Shown: positions 1-10,463, numbered from the stretch's first letter. The stretch is 64,000 bases of DNA from Sphingopyxis sp. OAS728 (GCF_014873485.1 NZ_JADBDT010000001.1:496001-560000); one strand, 5' to 3'. Made by a program: numbers and translations. The notes: a model not told the origin generated them from the letters alone.

Positions 1-963
1 GCGGCCTATTACTGGTCGGCGCGTGCCGCGATCGCCGCGGGCGAGCCAGAATCGGTGCAGCAGCGCCTCCGCGCCGCCGCCGCGAACGAGGAGACCTTCT
101 ACGGCCTGCTCGCCGCCGAAACGCTCGGCGTCGAACCGAACCGCCAGCGCGAGAATGTCCGCGCCGACCGTAGCGCGTGGCGCGCGCTCGAAGACCTGCC
201 CAACGTCCGCGCCGCGATGGCGCTCGCTGAAATCGGCGAGGACAAATATGCGGACGCGGCGCTCCGGCATCAGGCGCGGATCGGCGATATGCGCCAGCAT
301 GAACAATTGCTCGCGATCGCGGGCGTGTTGAACCTGCCCGAAACGCAGCTTTACCTCGCGCACAACACGCCGCAGGGCCGCAAGCCGTCCGCACAAGCAC
401 GCTATCCGCAGCCCAAATGGGAACCCAATGGCGGGTGGAAGGTCGATCCGGCGCTCGTCTTTGCCCATACGCTTCAGGAATCACGCTTCCAGCGCAGCGT
501 CGTCAGCCCCGCGGGCGCGTTCGGCCTAATGCAGGTCCGCCCGGGCACTGCGCGCGACATTGCGCGCTGGCGCGGCGACAGCGGGACGGGCGACCTCCGT
601 ATCCCCGCGGTCAACATGGATATGGGGCAGAGCTATCTGCAATATCTGAGCAAGGATCCGTCGACCGGCGGCCAACTGCCCAAAGTCATCGCGGCCTATA
701 ACGCCGGCCCCGCGCCGATCGCGCGCTGGCAGACTGAAATCCGCGATAATGGCGATCCGCTGCTCTATATGGAATCGATCCCCTATTGGGAAACGCGCGG
801 TTATGTCGGGATCGTGCTGCGCAATTACTGGATGTACGAAGCGCAGCAGGGCAAGCCGTCGGTCAGCCGCGCCGCGCTGGCGCAGGGTAAATGGCCGCGC
901 TTCCCCGACGGCAAGGACCGCACGCGCCTGAGCTACGTCGGCGATCTGTCGAATGCCGATTGA
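1..963 (+). CDS. Lytic murein transglycosylase, 5' end missing
   Basis: This is the C-terminal part of a periplasmic soluble lytic transglycosylase, an enzyme that cleaves the glycan strands of peptidoglycan. The frame is open from base 1, so the start lies outside the window and 320 residues are visible. The catalytic SLT domain begins near visible residue 150. The catalytic glutamate is residue 160 in LQESRF, followed by the GLMQV motif and by AAYNAGP. The N-terminal part looks like the alpha-helical superhelix of Slt70-type enzymes, which is an inference. The gene overlaps moaB by 11 bases. Family assignment is firm; the exact subfamily is not. Confidence 0.9.
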   Translation, partial: AAYYWSARAAIAAGEPESVQQRLRAAAANEETFYGLLAAETLGVEPNRQRENVRADRSAWRALEDLPNVRAAMALAEIGEDKYADAALRHQARIGDMRQHEQLLAIAGVLNLPETQLYLAHNTPQGRKPSAQARYPQPKWEPNGGWKVDPALVFAHTLQESRFQRSVVSPAGAFGLMQVRPGTARDIARWRGDSGTGDLRIPAVNMDMGQSYLQYLSKDPSTGGQLPKVIAAYNAGPAPIARWQTEIRDNGDPLLYMESIPYWETRGYVGIVLRNYWMYEAQQGKPSVSRAALAQGKWPRFPDGKDRTRLSYVGDLSNAD

Positions 964-1477
964 CGAAAACCTCGTCTTCAAACCCGTCCGCATCGCGGTC
1001 CTGACGATTTCGGACAGCCGCAGCGCGGCTGAGGATCGTTCGGGCGACAAGCTCGAGGAGTTGCTTACCGGCGCAGGCCATATCCTTGCCGCGCGCGCGA
1101 TCATCAAGGACGAGACCGCGCTGATCGTCTCGCGCCTCCACAACTGGATCGACGATTCCGAGGTCGACGTCGTGATCACCACCGGCGGCACCGGCCTCAC
1201 GGGCCGCGACGTGACGCCCGAGGCGCTGCACCGGCTCGACGGCAAGGACATCCCCGGCTTCGGCGAGTTGTTCCGCTGGCTGAGCTATCAGACGATCGGC
1301 ACCTCGACGATCCAGTCGCGCGCTTGCGCTGTCGTAGTGCGCGGGACCTATATCTTCGCGCTGCCCGGTTCGACGGGCGCGGTGACCGACGCGTGGGAGG
1401 GCATTTTGTCGACCCAACTCGACAGCCGCCACAAGCCCTGCAACTTCGTCGAGCTGATGCCGCGCCTGACTGAATAG
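953..1477 (+). CDS. moaB: Molybdenum cofactor biosynthesis protein B
   Basis: MoaB/MogA-fold protein of molybdopterin synthesis, 174 residues, the usual length. In this family the fold binds molybdopterin and in some members adenylates it before molybdenum insertion by MoeA. The diagnostic TTGGTGLTGRD segment lies near residues 70-80, and a conserved GSTGAV stretch is near the C-terminus. The ATG lies inside the end of the lytic transglycosylase gene, so the two are probably co-transcribed. Other Moco genes of the window are at 22.6-24.2 kb and 45.9-46.6 kb. MoaB versus MogA cannot be decided from motifs alone, but the short single-domain length favours MoaB. Confidence 0.88.
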   Translation: MPIDENLVFKPVRIAVLTISDSRSAAEDRSGDKLEELLTGAGHILAARAIIKDETALIVSRLHNWIDDSEVDVVITTGGTGLTGRDVTPEALHRLDGKDIPGFGELFRWLSYQTIGTSTIQSRACAVVVRGTYIFALPGSTGAVTDAWEGILSTQLDSRHKPCNFVELMPRLTE

Positions 1478-1484
1478 CCGATTT

Positions 1485-1499
1485 GTTCTTTATTTGTTC
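1485..1499 (+). promoter_or_regulatory. LexA (SOS) box before the radical SAM gene
   Basis: GTTC-TTTATTT-GTTC is an exact match to the alphaproteobacterial LexA operator GTTC-N7-GTTC. It ends three bases before the ATG at 1503. An AT-rich hexamer TTATTT at 1490-1495 inside the box, with CTGACT at 1466-1471 eighteen bases upstream, could form a sigma-70 promoter giving a leaderless mRNA that starts at the ATG. LexA binding would then cover the -10 region. The match is seen directly; regulation is inferred. Confidence 0.7.
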
Positions 1500-1502
1500 C
1501 GC

Positions 1503-2612
1503 ATGGAGAGCTACGCTCTCCCGGTGGAATCGTCCAAACCCCTCCCCCCTGTCGCGGGCCGCGGCGCGCCCACAAATTTGCGCCCCACCCGCACCGGATC
1601 GGCCGAACGCGTCGCCGATGGCGACTGGCTCGACGCGGCAGAAGCGATTGACGGAGGCGCGCCGAAGCTGCGCACGACGGTGACGGTCGAGCATCCGAAA
1701 ACGATCATTTCGCGCAACAAGTCGCCAGACATCAGCTTCGACCGCTCGATCAACCCCTATCGCGGCTGCGAGCACGGCTGCATCTATTGTTTCGCGCGTC
1801 CAACGCACGCCTTTCACGATCTGTCGCCCGGGCTCGATTTCGAAAGCAGATTGTTCGCCAAACCCGACGCTGCGCAGTTGCTGCGTACCGAACTCGCCAA
1901 GCGCGGGTATGTGGCGGCGCCTCTCGCGATCGGGACCAACACCGACGGCTATCAGCCGATCGAACGCGAATGGGGGATCACCCGTGCGATCGTAGAAGTC
2001 CTTGCCGAAACGCGCCACCCGCTGATCATCACCACCAAGTCCGACCGTGTGCTCCGCGATATCGATCTGCTCGCCGATATGGCGCGCGACAATCTGGTCG
2101 GTGTCGCAGTGTCGGTGACGTCGCTCGACCCCAAGATCGCGCGCACCCTCGAACCGCGCGCGCCGCATCCGCGCCGCCGCCTCGCTGCGATCCGCAAGCT
2201 GATCGAAGCCGGCGTGCCGACGCAGGTCAATATTTCGCCGATCATCCCCGCAATCACCGATCACGAGATCGAAGCGATCATGGCCGCCGCCGCCGAAGCG
2301 GGCGCGATCCGAGCGTCGTATATCCTGATGCGCCTTCCATATGAGGTCGCTCCGCTCTTCCGCGCCTGGCTCGCCGCGCACTACCCCGACCGCGCCGACA
2401 AGGTCATGCACATGGTGCAGGACATCCGCGGCGGCCGCGACAATGACCCGAATTTCTTCACACGCATGAAGGGGCACGGCGTATGGGCGCAGCTCATTCG
2501 CACGCGCGTCAAACGCGCCGCACGCGAACATGGCATGGACAAAAGCTTCCCGCCGCTCCGCAGCGACCTGTTTCGTCCGCCCGAACGCGACGGGCAGATG
2601 GAGCTGTTCTAG
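1503..2612 (+). CDS. Radical SAM protein, PA0069/SplB-like family
   Basis: A 369-residue radical SAM enzyme. The cluster-binding CxxxCxxC motif is at Cys89, Cys93 and Cys96 (RGCEHGCIYCFARP), the pattern of the PA0069/Rv2578c family related to spore photoproduct lyase. The N-terminal GRGAPTN motif near residue 20 is typical of this family and supports a start close to 1503. A TTG at 1494 is an alternative start. No Shine-Dalgarno sequence is visible. An SOS box abuts the start, which suggests a DNA-damage role, but the substrate is unknown. The stop codon overlaps that of the convergent acyl-CoA ligase by four bases (CTAG). Confidence 0.85.
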   Translation: MESYALPVESSKPLPPVAGRGAPTNLRPTRTGSAERVADGDWLDAAEAIDGGAPKLRTTVTVEHPKTIISRNKSPDISFDRSINPYRGCEHGCIYCFARPTHAFHDLSPGLDFESRLFAKPDAAQLLRTELAKRGYVAAPLAIGTNTDGYQPIEREWGITRAIVEVLAETRHPLIITTKSDRVLRDIDLLADMARDNLVGVAVSVTSLDPKIARTLEPRAPHPRRRLAAIRKLIEAGVPTQVNISPIIPAITDHEIEAIMAAAAEAGAIRASYILMRLPYEVAPLFRAWLAAHYPDRADKVMHMVQDIRGGRDNDPNFFTRMKGHGVWAQLIRTRVKRAAREHGMDKSFPPLRSDLFRPPERDGQMELF

Positions 2613-4213
2613 GCTGCGTCGAGCGACCGCAGCCTGTAATCCTTGTAATCGTCACGGATCTGGCGCTTCAAAATCTTGCCCGTCGCGGTGTGCGGCAGTT
2701 CGTCGACGAAGACGATCTCGTCGGGCAACCACCATTTGGCGACCTTGTCCTGCAGATATTCGACGATCGCCGCCTCGCTCGTCTCGGCGCCCGGCTTTCT
2801 GACGATCAGCAGGATCGGCCGCTCGTCCCATTTCGGGTGATAGACGCCGACGGCGGCCGCTTCCTGTACGCCGGGCGCGCCGACCGCAGCATTTTCCAGC
2901 TCGATCGAACTGATCCATTCGCCGCCAGACTTGATGACGTCCTTCGCGCGGTCGGTGATCTGCATGACGCCGTCGGGATGGATGACCGAGACGTCGCCGG
3001 TATCGAACCAGCCCTCGCCATCGGTCGTATCCTTGTCGGCCTTGAAATAGCGCTGGATGATCCACGGTCCGCGGCATTGCAGCCGTCCGCTCGTCACGCC
3101 GTCGCGCGGCAGCTCATTCTCCTCGTCGTCGACGATGCGCAATTCGACCCCGAATGGCGGACAGCCCTGGCGGCAGACGACATCGACGCGTTCGTCAAAA
3201 CCCATCTCGTCCCAGTTCCACGGCCGTTTGCCCATGGTGCCGATCGGCGAGGTTTCGGTCATCCCCCACGCGTGCGCGACTTCGACGCCGGCCTTCATGA
3301 AACGCTCGATCATCGCGCGCGGCGCGGCCGATCCGCCAATGATGACGCGTTGCAGCCTGCCATAATCGATGCCCGTCGCATCCATATGGCCGAACATTGC
3401 CAGCCATACGGTCGGAACGCCCGCGCTATGCGTCACGCCCTCGTCGTGCATCAGGTCGCATAGAACCTGCGCGTCGTTGGTTGCCGAAAAGACCAGCTTG
3501 GCGCCGACGGTCGCAGCCGCAAAGGGAATGCCCCAGCTGTTGGCATGGAACATGGGCACGATCGGCAGGATGACGCTGCGGTTCGACATGTCGAACACGT
3601 CGGGCTGGATCTCGGTGATCGCATGGATGACGTTCGAGCGATGTTCGTAAAGGACGCCCTTCGGGTTGCCCGTCGTCCCGCTCGTATAGCAAAGCCCGAC
3701 CGGGTCGCGCTCGTCGAGTTCGACCCATTCGAAACTTCCATCCTCGGCGTCGATCAGGTCGCGGTACGAGAGATAGCCTTCGCGCGCCGGCGCATCGAAC
3801 AGGATGAAATGCTCAACCGTCGGCAATTGCGGGCGCAGCCGCTCGACGATCGGCAGGAACATCGCATCGAACAACAGCACGCGATCGTCGGCATGGTTGA
3901 TGATGTAGATGAGCTGCTCGTCGAACAACCGCGGGTTCACCGTGTGCAACACACCGCCCATGCCTGCGCTGCCGTACCAGCTGACCAAGTGATGGGCATG
4001 GTTCATCGCCAGCGTCGCAATGCGGTCGCCCTTCTGCACTCCCAGCTTCGTCATCGCGGCGGCGAAGCGGCGTGCATCCGTTCCGACCTCCCCCCAAGTC
4101 GTCCGCGTCATGCTGCCATCCGCCCAGCGCGACACGATCTCGCGCCCCGCATGCTCGCGCGCGGCATGATCGATCAGGCTGGTGACGAGTAATGGCTGGC
4201 CCTGCATTCCCAT
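2609..4213 (-). CDS. Long-chain acyl-CoA ligase (AMP-forming)
   Basis: A 534-residue ANL-superfamily ligase that activates a carboxylic acid, probably a medium- or long-chain fatty acid, through an acyl-adenylate to the CoA thioester. The P-loop motif [12 protein letters not shown] is near residue 180, the GMTETSP motif near 330, the GWFDTGD motif near 410, and the C-terminal catalytic lysine lies in [10 protein letters not shown] near 520. There is no signal peptide. A GAGG ribosome site precedes the ATG; a second ATG lies two codons in. The gene stands alone and is convergent with the radical SAM gene. FadD-type function is likely; substrate length cannot be read from sequence. Confidence 0.88.
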   Translation of the reverse strand: MGMQGQPLLVTSLIDHAAREHAGREIVSRWADGSMTRTTWGEVGTDARRFAAAMTKLGVQKGDRIATLAMNHAHHLVSWYGSAGMGGVLHTVNPRLFDEQLIYIINHADDRVLLFDAMFLPIVERLRPQLPTVEHFILFDAPAREGYLSYRDLIDAEDGSFEWVELDERDPVGLCYTSGTTGNPKGVLYEHRSNVIHAITEIQPDVFDMSNRSVILPIVPMFHANSWGIPFAAATVGAKLVFSATNDAQVLCDLMHDEGVTHSAGVPTVWLAMFGHMDATGIDYGRLQRVIIGGSAAPRAMIERFMKAGVEVAHAWGMTETSPIGTMGKRPWNWDEMGFDERVDVVCRQGCPPFGVELRIVDDEENELPRDGVTSGRLQCRGPWIIQRYFKADKDTTDGEGWFDTGDVSVIHPDGVMQITDRAKDVIKSGGEWISSIELENAAVGAPGVQEAAAVGVYHPKWDERPILLIVRKPGAETSEAAIVEYLQDKVAKWWLPDEIVFVDELPHTATGKILKRQIRDDYKDYRLRSLDAA

Positions 4214-4377
4214 AACGACATCCTCTTGTGGTTTTGCCTAGGGATAAGGCCGCAAAGGGGGGCGGTGCAAGGGCCAAGCCAAAAACAACCGCTCCTCCAA
4301 AGCGAGGCGCCGTCATCCGTTAGATTCTGCCGAGCCGGAGGTTGGGAATTAGCGAGGCAAACGGGGGCCGTGCCTGT

Positions 4378-7300
4378 CTAGCGCACCCGGAAATCGCGTT
4401 GCGCGACGAGCGAAAGCGCCGCTTCGCTCACCCCCGCGACCATTTCGAGGCGCGAGACGGTGTCGGGCCCTAGCGCGAAACCGCGCCCCAGTTCGACATG
4501 AATATCCTCGTCGGTCAGCGGGTCGCGGGTCGCGATGACAACCTTCCCGCGTGCATCGTCGCGCTTTTGCAGGAAGCTCGCGATTTCGGGGATCGCGTCG
4601 GGCAACTCGACCCGGCAAGTCAGCTGCAGCGCGGCCGTCGCGGCGATGTCCACGAGCGATTGGGCGCCGCGCACCGTCACGCGCGGCGTTTCCTCGCCCT
4701 CGAGCAGGTCGAGTTCGACCGACAGAATCGCGCAGCCGCCATCGGCTGCCAGCGCTTCGAGCGTCTTGCTCGCGATCTCGTCGAAACAGCTCGACTGGAA
4801 CTGCCCGCTGCGATCCGACAGCGTCAGGTTGAGGAAGCGATTGCCGCGCTGCGACACCCTCGGCCGCGCGCTTTCGACCATGCCCGCCATCACCATCGGA
4901 ATGCGCGTTCCCGGCGTCATTTCGACATTGGCGCAGATATCGCCATAGGAGCGCGCCCCGCGCGCCGAGATGATCGCCTCATATTGCTCGACCGGATGCG
5001 ACGAGAAATAGAAGCCGAAGGCGTCCTTCTCACGCGTCATCCGTTCGGCGAGCGTCCACGGTTCCGCCGCGGGCAGCTGCAACGCCGGTGCGATGGCGAT
5101 GTCGCCGCCGAACAGGCCGCCCTGCCCCGTCGACCGTTCGTGCGCCGAGCTGTTGGCGCACGCGAGCAGGCTTTCGGCACCGGCAAAGGCGCGCGGACGG
5201 TCGGGTTCAATCGGATCGAAGGCCCCCGCGCCCGCCAGCGCCTCGATCTGGCGCCGGTTGAGCAGCTTGGGATCGATGCGGCTCGCGAAATCGTCGAGCG
5301 AGGCGAAATCGCCCTTGGCGCGTTCGGCGACGAGCGCCTCCATCGCCTTCTCGCCCACGCCCTTGAGCGCGCCAAGCGCGTAACGCACCGTCAGCCCGTC
5401 ATCGCCGCGCCCGACCGAGAAATCGGCCTCGCTGTCGTTGACCGACGGCGGCGCAATGCCGACGTCGAGGCGGCGCATATCGTCGATGAAGATTGACAAT
5501 TTGTCGGTCTGGTGGCTGTCGAATGACATCGACGCCGCGAAAAATTCGTGCGGATAATGCGCCTTCAGCCACGCCGTCTGGTACGACAGCAAGGCGTAGG
5601 CGGCGGCGTGGCTCTTGTTGAAGCCATAGCCCGCAAACTTGTCGATCAAGTCGAACAGCTCGTTCGCCGCCTTCGGCGCGATTTGGTTATGCTCGCCGCA
5701 GCCCTTCACAAAGGTCTCGCGCTGCGCGTCCATCTCCGCCTGGACTTTCTTGCCCATCGCGCGGCGCAAAAGGTCGGCGCCGCCAAGGCTGTAGCCCGCC
5801 AGGATCTGCGCCGCCTGCATCACCTGTTCCTGATAGACGAAGATGCCGTAGGTTTCGGCGAGGATGCCTTCGAGCAGCGGGTGCGGATAGGCGATCGACT
5901 CGCGGCCGTTCTTGCGCGCGCCGAACAGCGGGATATTGTCCATCGGCCCCGGTCGATAGAGCGCGACGAGCGCGATAATGTCGCCGAAATTGGTCGGCTT
6001 CACCGCCGACAGCGTGCGCCGCATCCCTTCGGATTCCAGCTGGAACACCCCGACAGTCTCGCCGCGCTGAAGCAATTCGTAAACGGCCGTATCGTCCCAC
6101 GCGAGCGCGTCGAGATCGACATCGACTCCGCGCAGCGCCAGCAGCCGCTTTGCTTCCTTCAGAACCGACAGCGTCTTCAGCCCGAGGAAGTCGAATTTCA
6201 CCAGACCCGCGGTTTCGACATATTTCATGTCGAACTGCGTCACCGGCATGTCCGAACGCGGATCGCGATAGAGCGGCACGAGCTGGTCGAGCGGACGGTC
6301 GCCGATCACCACCCCCGCCGCGTGCGTCGAGCTGTGCCGCGGCAGGCCTTCGAGTTGACGCGCCATGTCGAACAGGCGGCGCACCCCGTCGTCCTGCTTA
6401 TATTCGGTCATCAACTCGGCAACGCCGTTGAGCGCACGTTCGAGCGTCCACGGATCGGTCGGATGGTTCGGCACCAGCTTCGCGAGCCGGTCGACCTGCC
6501 CATAGCTCATCTGGAGCACGCGGCCCGTGTCCTTCAGAACCGCGCGCGCCTTCAGCTTACCGAAGGTGATGATCTGCGCAACGGTATCGCGGCCGTATTT
6601 CTCCTGCACATAGCGGATCACTTCGCCGCGCCGCGTTTCGCAGAAGTCGATGTCGAAGTCGGGCATCGATACGCGTTCGGGGTTGAGGAAGCGTTCGAAC
6701 AGCAGGCCGAGCTTCAGCGGATCGAGGTCGGTGATCGTCAGCGCCCAGGCGACGACGCTGCCCGCGCCCGAACCGCGCCCCGGTCCGACCGGAATGTCAT
6801 GCGCCTTCGCCCATTTGATGAAGTCGGCAACGATCAGGAAATAGCCGGGGAAACCCATCTGCGTGATGACGTCGACCTCGAAGTCGAGCCGCGTGACATA
6901 GGCTTCGCGCTCTTCGTCCGTGATCTCGGGATAATGTGTCAGGCGCGCCGTCAGCCCGGCATGCGCGTCGGCCTTGAGCTGCGCCGCCTCGCCCTCGCGG
7001 TCGCCGGCAAGGCTGGGCAGGATCGGCTTGCGCTTCGGCGCCATAAACGCGCAGCGCTGCGCGATGACGAGCGTGTTGTGGATCGCCTCGGGCAGGTCGC
7101 TGAACGCATCCTCCATCGCCTCGGCGGGCTTTAGCCAGGCCTCGGGGCTCGACACGCGCCGGTCCTCGCTCTCGACATAGGCCGATTGCGCGATGCACAG
7201 CATCGCGTCATGCGCGGGGTGGAATTGCGGCTCGACGAAATTCGCCGGGTTGGTCGCGACGATCGGCAGCGCGCGCGCGTAAGCGAGATCGATCAGCGCT

Positions 7301-7863
7301 GCTTCGGCCGCGATTTCGACCTCGTCGCCGCGCCGCGACAATTCGATATAGAGCCGCCCGCCGAACAGCGCCTCCAATTGCTCGACATAGTCGTCGGCCG
7401 CGGTCTTCTGCTCGCCCGCCAGCAGCCGCGCCAGCGCGCCCTCGCCGCCGCCGGTCAGGCAGATCAGGCCGTCGGTCTTGCCGGCGATATCGGAGAGCGT
7501 GACATGCGGGTCCTGCTCGACCGGGCGCCCGAGATGCGCCGCCGACACGAGCGCGCAGAGATTGTCATAGCCCGTATCGTCCTGCGCATAGAGCGCGAGC
7601 CAGTCGATCTGCGGCGCGCCGTTCGCCAGCCGCTGTCCGGGCCGCGCAACGCTCAGCAGCGCGCCGACGATCGGTTGCACGCCCGCCGCCTTGCACGCGT
7701 CGCCGAAGGCCATGACGCCATAAAGGCCGTTACGATCGGCTACAGCAATCGCCGGAAACCCGCGCTCGCGCGCGGCTTTCGCAATCGCCTTGGGCTCGAT
7801 CGCCCCCTCCAGCATGGTGAAGCTGGAAAAGACGCGCAGGGGAACGAAGGGGCTGTAGGCCAT
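4378..7863 (-). CDS. dnaE: DNA polymerase III alpha subunit
   Basis: Catalytic subunit of the replicative polymerase, 1161 residues, the usual DnaE1 length. It opens with a PHP domain (residues about 5-75 and onward). The polymerase active-site aspartates are in PDFDIDFCETRR near residue 400. After the palm and fingers come a helix-hairpin-helix region near 860-880 and an OB-fold region near 1000-1070. It is monocistronic with 40 bases to the next gene upstream. The length and the presence of the full C-terminal region favour the essential DnaE1 rather than the mutagenic DnaE2, and no SOS box is visible upstream. Confidence 0.97.
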   Translation of the reverse strand: MAYSPFVPLRVFSSFTMLEGAIEPKAIAKAARERGFPAIAVADRNGLYGVMAFGDACKAAGVQPIVGALLSVARPGQRLANGAPQIDWLALYAQDDTGYDNLCALVSAAHLGRPVEQDPHVTLSDIAGKTDGLICLTGGGEGALARLLAGEQKTAADDYVEQLEALFGGRLYIELSRRGDEVEIAAEAALIDLAYARALPIVATNPANFVEPQFHPAHDAMLCIAQSAYVESEDRRVSSPEAWLKPAEAMEDAFSDLPEAIHNTLVIAQRCAFMAPKRKPILPSLAGDREGEAAQLKADAHAGLTARLTHYPEITDEEREAYVTRLDFEVDVITQMGFPGYFLIVADFIKWAKAHDIPVGPGRGSGAGSVVAWALTITDLDPLKLGLLFERFLNPERVSMPDFDIDFCETRRGEVIRYVQEKYGRDTVAQIITFGKLKARAVLKDTGRVLQMSYGQVDRLAKLVPNHPTDPWTLERALNGVAELMTEYKQDDGVRRLFDMARQLEGLPRHSSTHAAGVVIGDRPLDQLVPLYRDPRSDMPVTQFDMKYVETAGLVKFDFLGLKTLSVLKEAKRLLALRGVDVDLDALAWDDTAVYELLQRGETVGVFQLESEGMRRTLSAVKPTNFGDIIALVALYRPGPMDNIPLFGARKNGRESIAYPHPLLEGILAETYGIFVYQEQVMQAAQILAGYSLGGADLLRRAMGKKVQAEMDAQRETFVKGCGEHNQIAPKAANELFDLIDKFAGYGFNKSHAAAYALLSYQTAWLKAHYPHEFFAASMSFDSHQTDKLSIFIDDMRRLDVGIAPPSVNDSEADFSVGRGDDGLTVRYALGALKGVGEKAMEALVAERAKGDFASLDDFASRIDPKLLNRRQIEALAGAGAFDPIEPDRPRAFAGAESLLACANSSAHERSTGQGGLFGGDIAIAPALQLPAAEPWTLAERMTREKDAFGFYFSSHPVEQYEAIISARGARSYGDICANVEMTPGTRIPMVMAGMVESARPRVSQRGNRFLNLTLSDRSGQFQSSCFDEIASKTLEALAADGGCAILSVELDLLEGEETPRVTVRGAQSLVDIAATAALQLTCRVELPDAIPEIASFLQKRDDARGKVVIATRDPLTDEDIHVELGRGFALGPDTVSRLEMVAGVSEAALSLVAQRDFRVR

Positions 7864-7902
7864 CGGATGACGCTACAGTGACAGCACTGATTCTGCCAAG
7901 GC

Positions 7903-8379
7903 TTAACCCAGCAGTTCCTCAATCTCTTTGCGTAGTTGCTCGGGCTTCGTCGTCGGCGCGTGGCGCGACACCGTCTTGCCGGTCCGATCGACGAGGAATT
8001 TGGTGAAATTCCATTTGATGCCGCTACCGAGCAGTCCGCTCTTTTCCTTCTTCAGATGTTTGAAAATCGGGTCGGCCTCATCGCCGTTGACGTCGATCTT
8101 TGCCATCAGCGGAAAGCTGACATCATAGGTCAGCGAGCAGAAATTCTTGATTTCCTCTGCATCGCCCGGCTCCTGTGCGCCGAACTGGTTGCACGGGAAT
8201 GCCAGTATCTCGAACCCCCGATCCTTATAGTCGCGGTACAGCTCCTCCAGCCCCTCATATTGCGGGGTGAAGCCGCATTTGGAGGCCGTGTTGACGATCA
8301 GCAGCACCTTGCCCTTATAGTCGGCCAGCGACTGCGTTCCGCCGCCGGGCAGCTTCGCCGAAAGATCATAAAGCGCCAT
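7903..8379 (-). CDS. Glutathione peroxidase family thiol peroxidase
   Basis: A 158-residue cytoplasmic enzyme that reduces hydroperoxides with thiol electrons, probably from thioredoxin or glutathione. The peroxidatic cysteine is Cys35 in NTASKCGFTPQY, a true Cys codon rather than selenocysteine. The catalytic glutamine lies in CNQFGAQEPG and the tryptophan in KWNFTKFLV, so the active-site set is complete. No signal peptide is present. It lies between dnaE and lolD on the same strand, with short gaps and no evident functional link. Confidence 0.93.
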   Translation of the reverse strand: MALYDLSAKLPGGGTQSLADYKGKVLLIVNTASKCGFTPQYEGLEELYRDYKDRGFEILAFPCNQFGAQEPGDAEEIKNFCSLTYDVSFPLMAKIDVNGDEADPIFKHLKKEKSGLLGSGIKWNFTKFLVDRTGKTVSRHAPTTKPEQLRKEIEELLG

Positions 8380-8406
8380 AATCCGTCCCCTTCTGTCGGC
8401 GCGAGC

Positions 8407-9084
8407 CTACGCCTCGATGTGCCCCTCGTGCAAGCGGAGCACGCGGTCCATCTTGGCAGCGAGGCGCTCGTTGTGCGTCGCCACCAGCGCCGCCGAGCCA
8501 TGATCGCGCACCAGTTTGACGAACTGGTCGAACACCCGGTCTGCGGTTGCCTCGTCGAGATTCCCCGTCGGCTCGTCGGCGAGCACGAGCAGGGGCCGGT
8601 TCGCGAGCGCGCGCGCTACCGCGACGCGTTGCTGCTCGCCGCCCGACAGCTTGCTCGGCTTGTGATGCAGCCGCTCGCCCAGCCCCAGCCGCCCGAGCAG
8701 GTCGGCGGCGCGCTCCTCCGCTTCGGCCTGCGTCGCGCCGCGGATCAGTTGCGGGAGCACGACATTCTCGATCGCGTTGAAATCGGGGAGCAGGTGATGA
8801 AACTGATAGACGAAGCCGATCTTCTCGCGCCGCGTCTTGGTCCGCTCGCCCTGTTCGAAGCGCGTGACATCCTCGCCGTCGATGCGGATCGTGCCCCCAA
8901 AGCCGCCCTCGAGCAGGCCCACCGCCTGCAGCATGGTCGACTTGCCCGATCCGGAAGGGCCGAGCAGCGCCACGATCTCGCCGCGGCGAAGGCTGGCGCT
9001 GACGCCGCGCAGCACGTCGATCCTCACCTCACCCTGCGTGAAGCTGCGCTTCAGATCGATCAGTTCCAGCGCGACATCATTCAT
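8407..9084 (-). CDS. lolD: Lipoprotein-releasing ABC transporter, ATP-binding protein
   Basis: A 225-residue ATPase of the LolCDE-type machine that detaches outer-membrane lipoproteins from the inner membrane and hands them to LolA. Walker A is GPSGSGKST, the signature is [15 protein letters not shown], and Walker B is [12 protein letters not shown]. The ATG at 9084 lies inside the end of the permease gene (ATGAATGA, eight-base overlap), indicating translational coupling. A longer frame reaches further upstream but would overlap lolC deeply, so the internal ATG is preferred. Confidence 0.94.
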   Translation of the reverse strand: MNDVALELIDLKRSFTQGEVRIDVLRGVSASLRRGEIVALLGPSGSGKSTMLQAVGLLEGGFGGTIRIDGEDVTRFEQGERTKTRREKIGFVYQFHHLLPDFNAIENVVLPQLIRGATQAEAEERAADLLGRLGLGERLHHKPSKLSGGEQQRVAVARALANRPLLVLADEPTGNLDEATADRVFDQFVKLVRDHGSAALVATHNERLAAKMDRVLRLHEGHIEA

Positions 9085-10327
9085 AACGCAGCACCTGCAC
9101 AGGGTCGGTATTAGCCGCCTTGAACGCCGGATAGAGCGTCGCAAGGAAGCTGAAGACGATCACCATGATCACGATCACGGTGATTTCGACCGGATCGGGC
9201 TTTGACGGCAATTCGGTGAGGAAGCGGATCGACGGGTCCCATAACGGCTGGCCGGTAATGAACTCGACCCCGCGCAACACGCCTTGGCGGAAATAAAGCA
9301 GGCTGAACCCGACGATCATGCCGGCGATCGTCCCGGCAATGCCGATCGAAAGCCCGATTGCCATGAAGATACGCATCACGGAATCGCGCGGCGCGCCCAT
9401 CGTGCGCAAAATCGCCATGTCGCGCGTCTTCGCGCGCACCAGCATGATCAGCGACGATATGATGTTGAACGATGCGACAAGGATGATCAGCGACAGGATC
9501 ACGAACATCGCGACACGCTCGATCGACAGCGCCTCGAACAGGCTCGCGTTCATCGATCGCCAGTCGGACACCACCGCCTTTGCCGCCACCTTTTCGGCCA
9601 GCGGCTGCAATATCTCGCCGACCTTGTCGGGGTCGGTCGTCTTGACCTCGATCATCTGCACCTGGTCCCCGGTGAGCAGCAGCAACTGCGCATCTTCCAT
9701 CGGCATCACGACATAGGCCTTGTCGAAATCATAGACGCCGATCTCGAAAATCGCCGACACGCGGTAACTGATCTCGCGCGGTACCGTGCCGAAGGGGGTC
9801 GAGCGCCCCGCGGGGTTAATGATCGTCAGGTTCGATCCCACCGTGGCGCCCAAATTTCGGGCGAGTTCGCTGCCGATCGCGACATTGCCCGATCCCGGGG
9901 TCAATGAATTGAGGCTACCCTGAAGAACCTTGCCGTTCAGCGTCTCGTTCTTGCGGATGTCGGGCACAGTCATGCCGCGTACCAAAATCCCCTCGACGCG
10001 TCCGCTATAGGTGCCGAGCAAGGGCTGCTCGATCAGCGGTGTCGCCGACACGACGCCGGGGGTCGCTTTCGCCTGTTTCAGGACATCCTGCCAGTCATCG
10101 ATCCGCCCGCCAAAGCCCTGCACCACCGCATGGCCGTTCAAGCCGACGATCTTGTCGAACAAGTCGGAACGCACACCGTTCATCACGCTCATCACGATCA
10201 CCAGCGCTGCGACGCCGAGCATGACCGCCGTAAAGCTGAACGCTGCGGCGACGAAGATAAACCCTTCGCCGCGCTGCGGGAGCAAATAGCGTTTGAAGAT
10301 GGTGCGTTCGTACGGACGCAGGATCAT
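9077..10327 (-). CDS. lolC: Lipoprotein-releasing ABC transporter permease
   Basis: A 416-residue inner-membrane permease of the LolC/LolE family. It has one N-terminal membrane helix (about residues 25-50), a large periplasmic domain, and three C-terminal helices forming the FtsX-like domain (about 275-400). Only one permease gene is present, so the transporter is probably a homodimer like LolF in other alphaproteobacteria; this is inference. It is coupled to lolD by an eight-base overlap. A good sigma-70 promoter lies about 110 bases upstream. Confidence 0.93.
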   Translation of the reverse strand: MILRPYERTIFKRYLLPQRGEGFIFVAAAFSFTAVMLGVAALVIVMSVMNGVRSDLFDKIVGLNGHAVVQGFGGRIDDWQDVLKQAKATPGVVSATPLIEQPLLGTYSGRVEGILVRGMTVPDIRKNETLNGKVLQGSLNSLTPGSGNVAIGSELARNLGATVGSNLTIINPAGRSTPFGTVPREISYRVSAIFEIGVYDFDKAYVVMPMEDAQLLLLTGDQVQMIEVKTTDPDKVGEILQPLAEKVAAKAVVSDWRSMNASLFEALSIERVAMFVILSLIILVASFNIISSLIMLVRAKTRDMAILRTMGAPRDSVMRIFMAIGLSIGIAGTIAGMIVGFSLLYFRQGVLRGVEFITGQPLWDPSIRFLTELPSKPDPVEITVIVIMVIVFSFLATLYPAFKAANTDPVQVLRYE

Positions 10328-10434
10328 GGAGCGATTGGCCTTTGCGGCGCAGGAAAAGGTTCGCGCATTGCGCCGCTTTAGGCAGGTCAGACAGTGCTGG
10401 CAATGGGCGCCTGCGTGACGTCAAAAGCCAAATG

Positions 10435-10463
10435 ATTATATGAATGTGTTGCGCTTAGGTCAC
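10435..10463 (-). promoter_or_regulatory. Probable sigma-70 promoter of lolC-lolD
   Basis: On the minus strand GTGACC (10463-10458) is followed after exactly 17 bases by a perfect TATAAT (10440-10435). Transcription would start near 10428 and give a leader of about 100 bases before lolC. The perfect -10 in a GC-rich region is unlikely by chance, but no start site has been mapped. Confidence 0.5.

Noticed and set aside
5548..7134. 528-codon plus-strand open frame opposite dnaE
   Set aside because: Antisense shadow of a GC-rich gene; no similarity, low-complexity Arg/Asp/Val composition.
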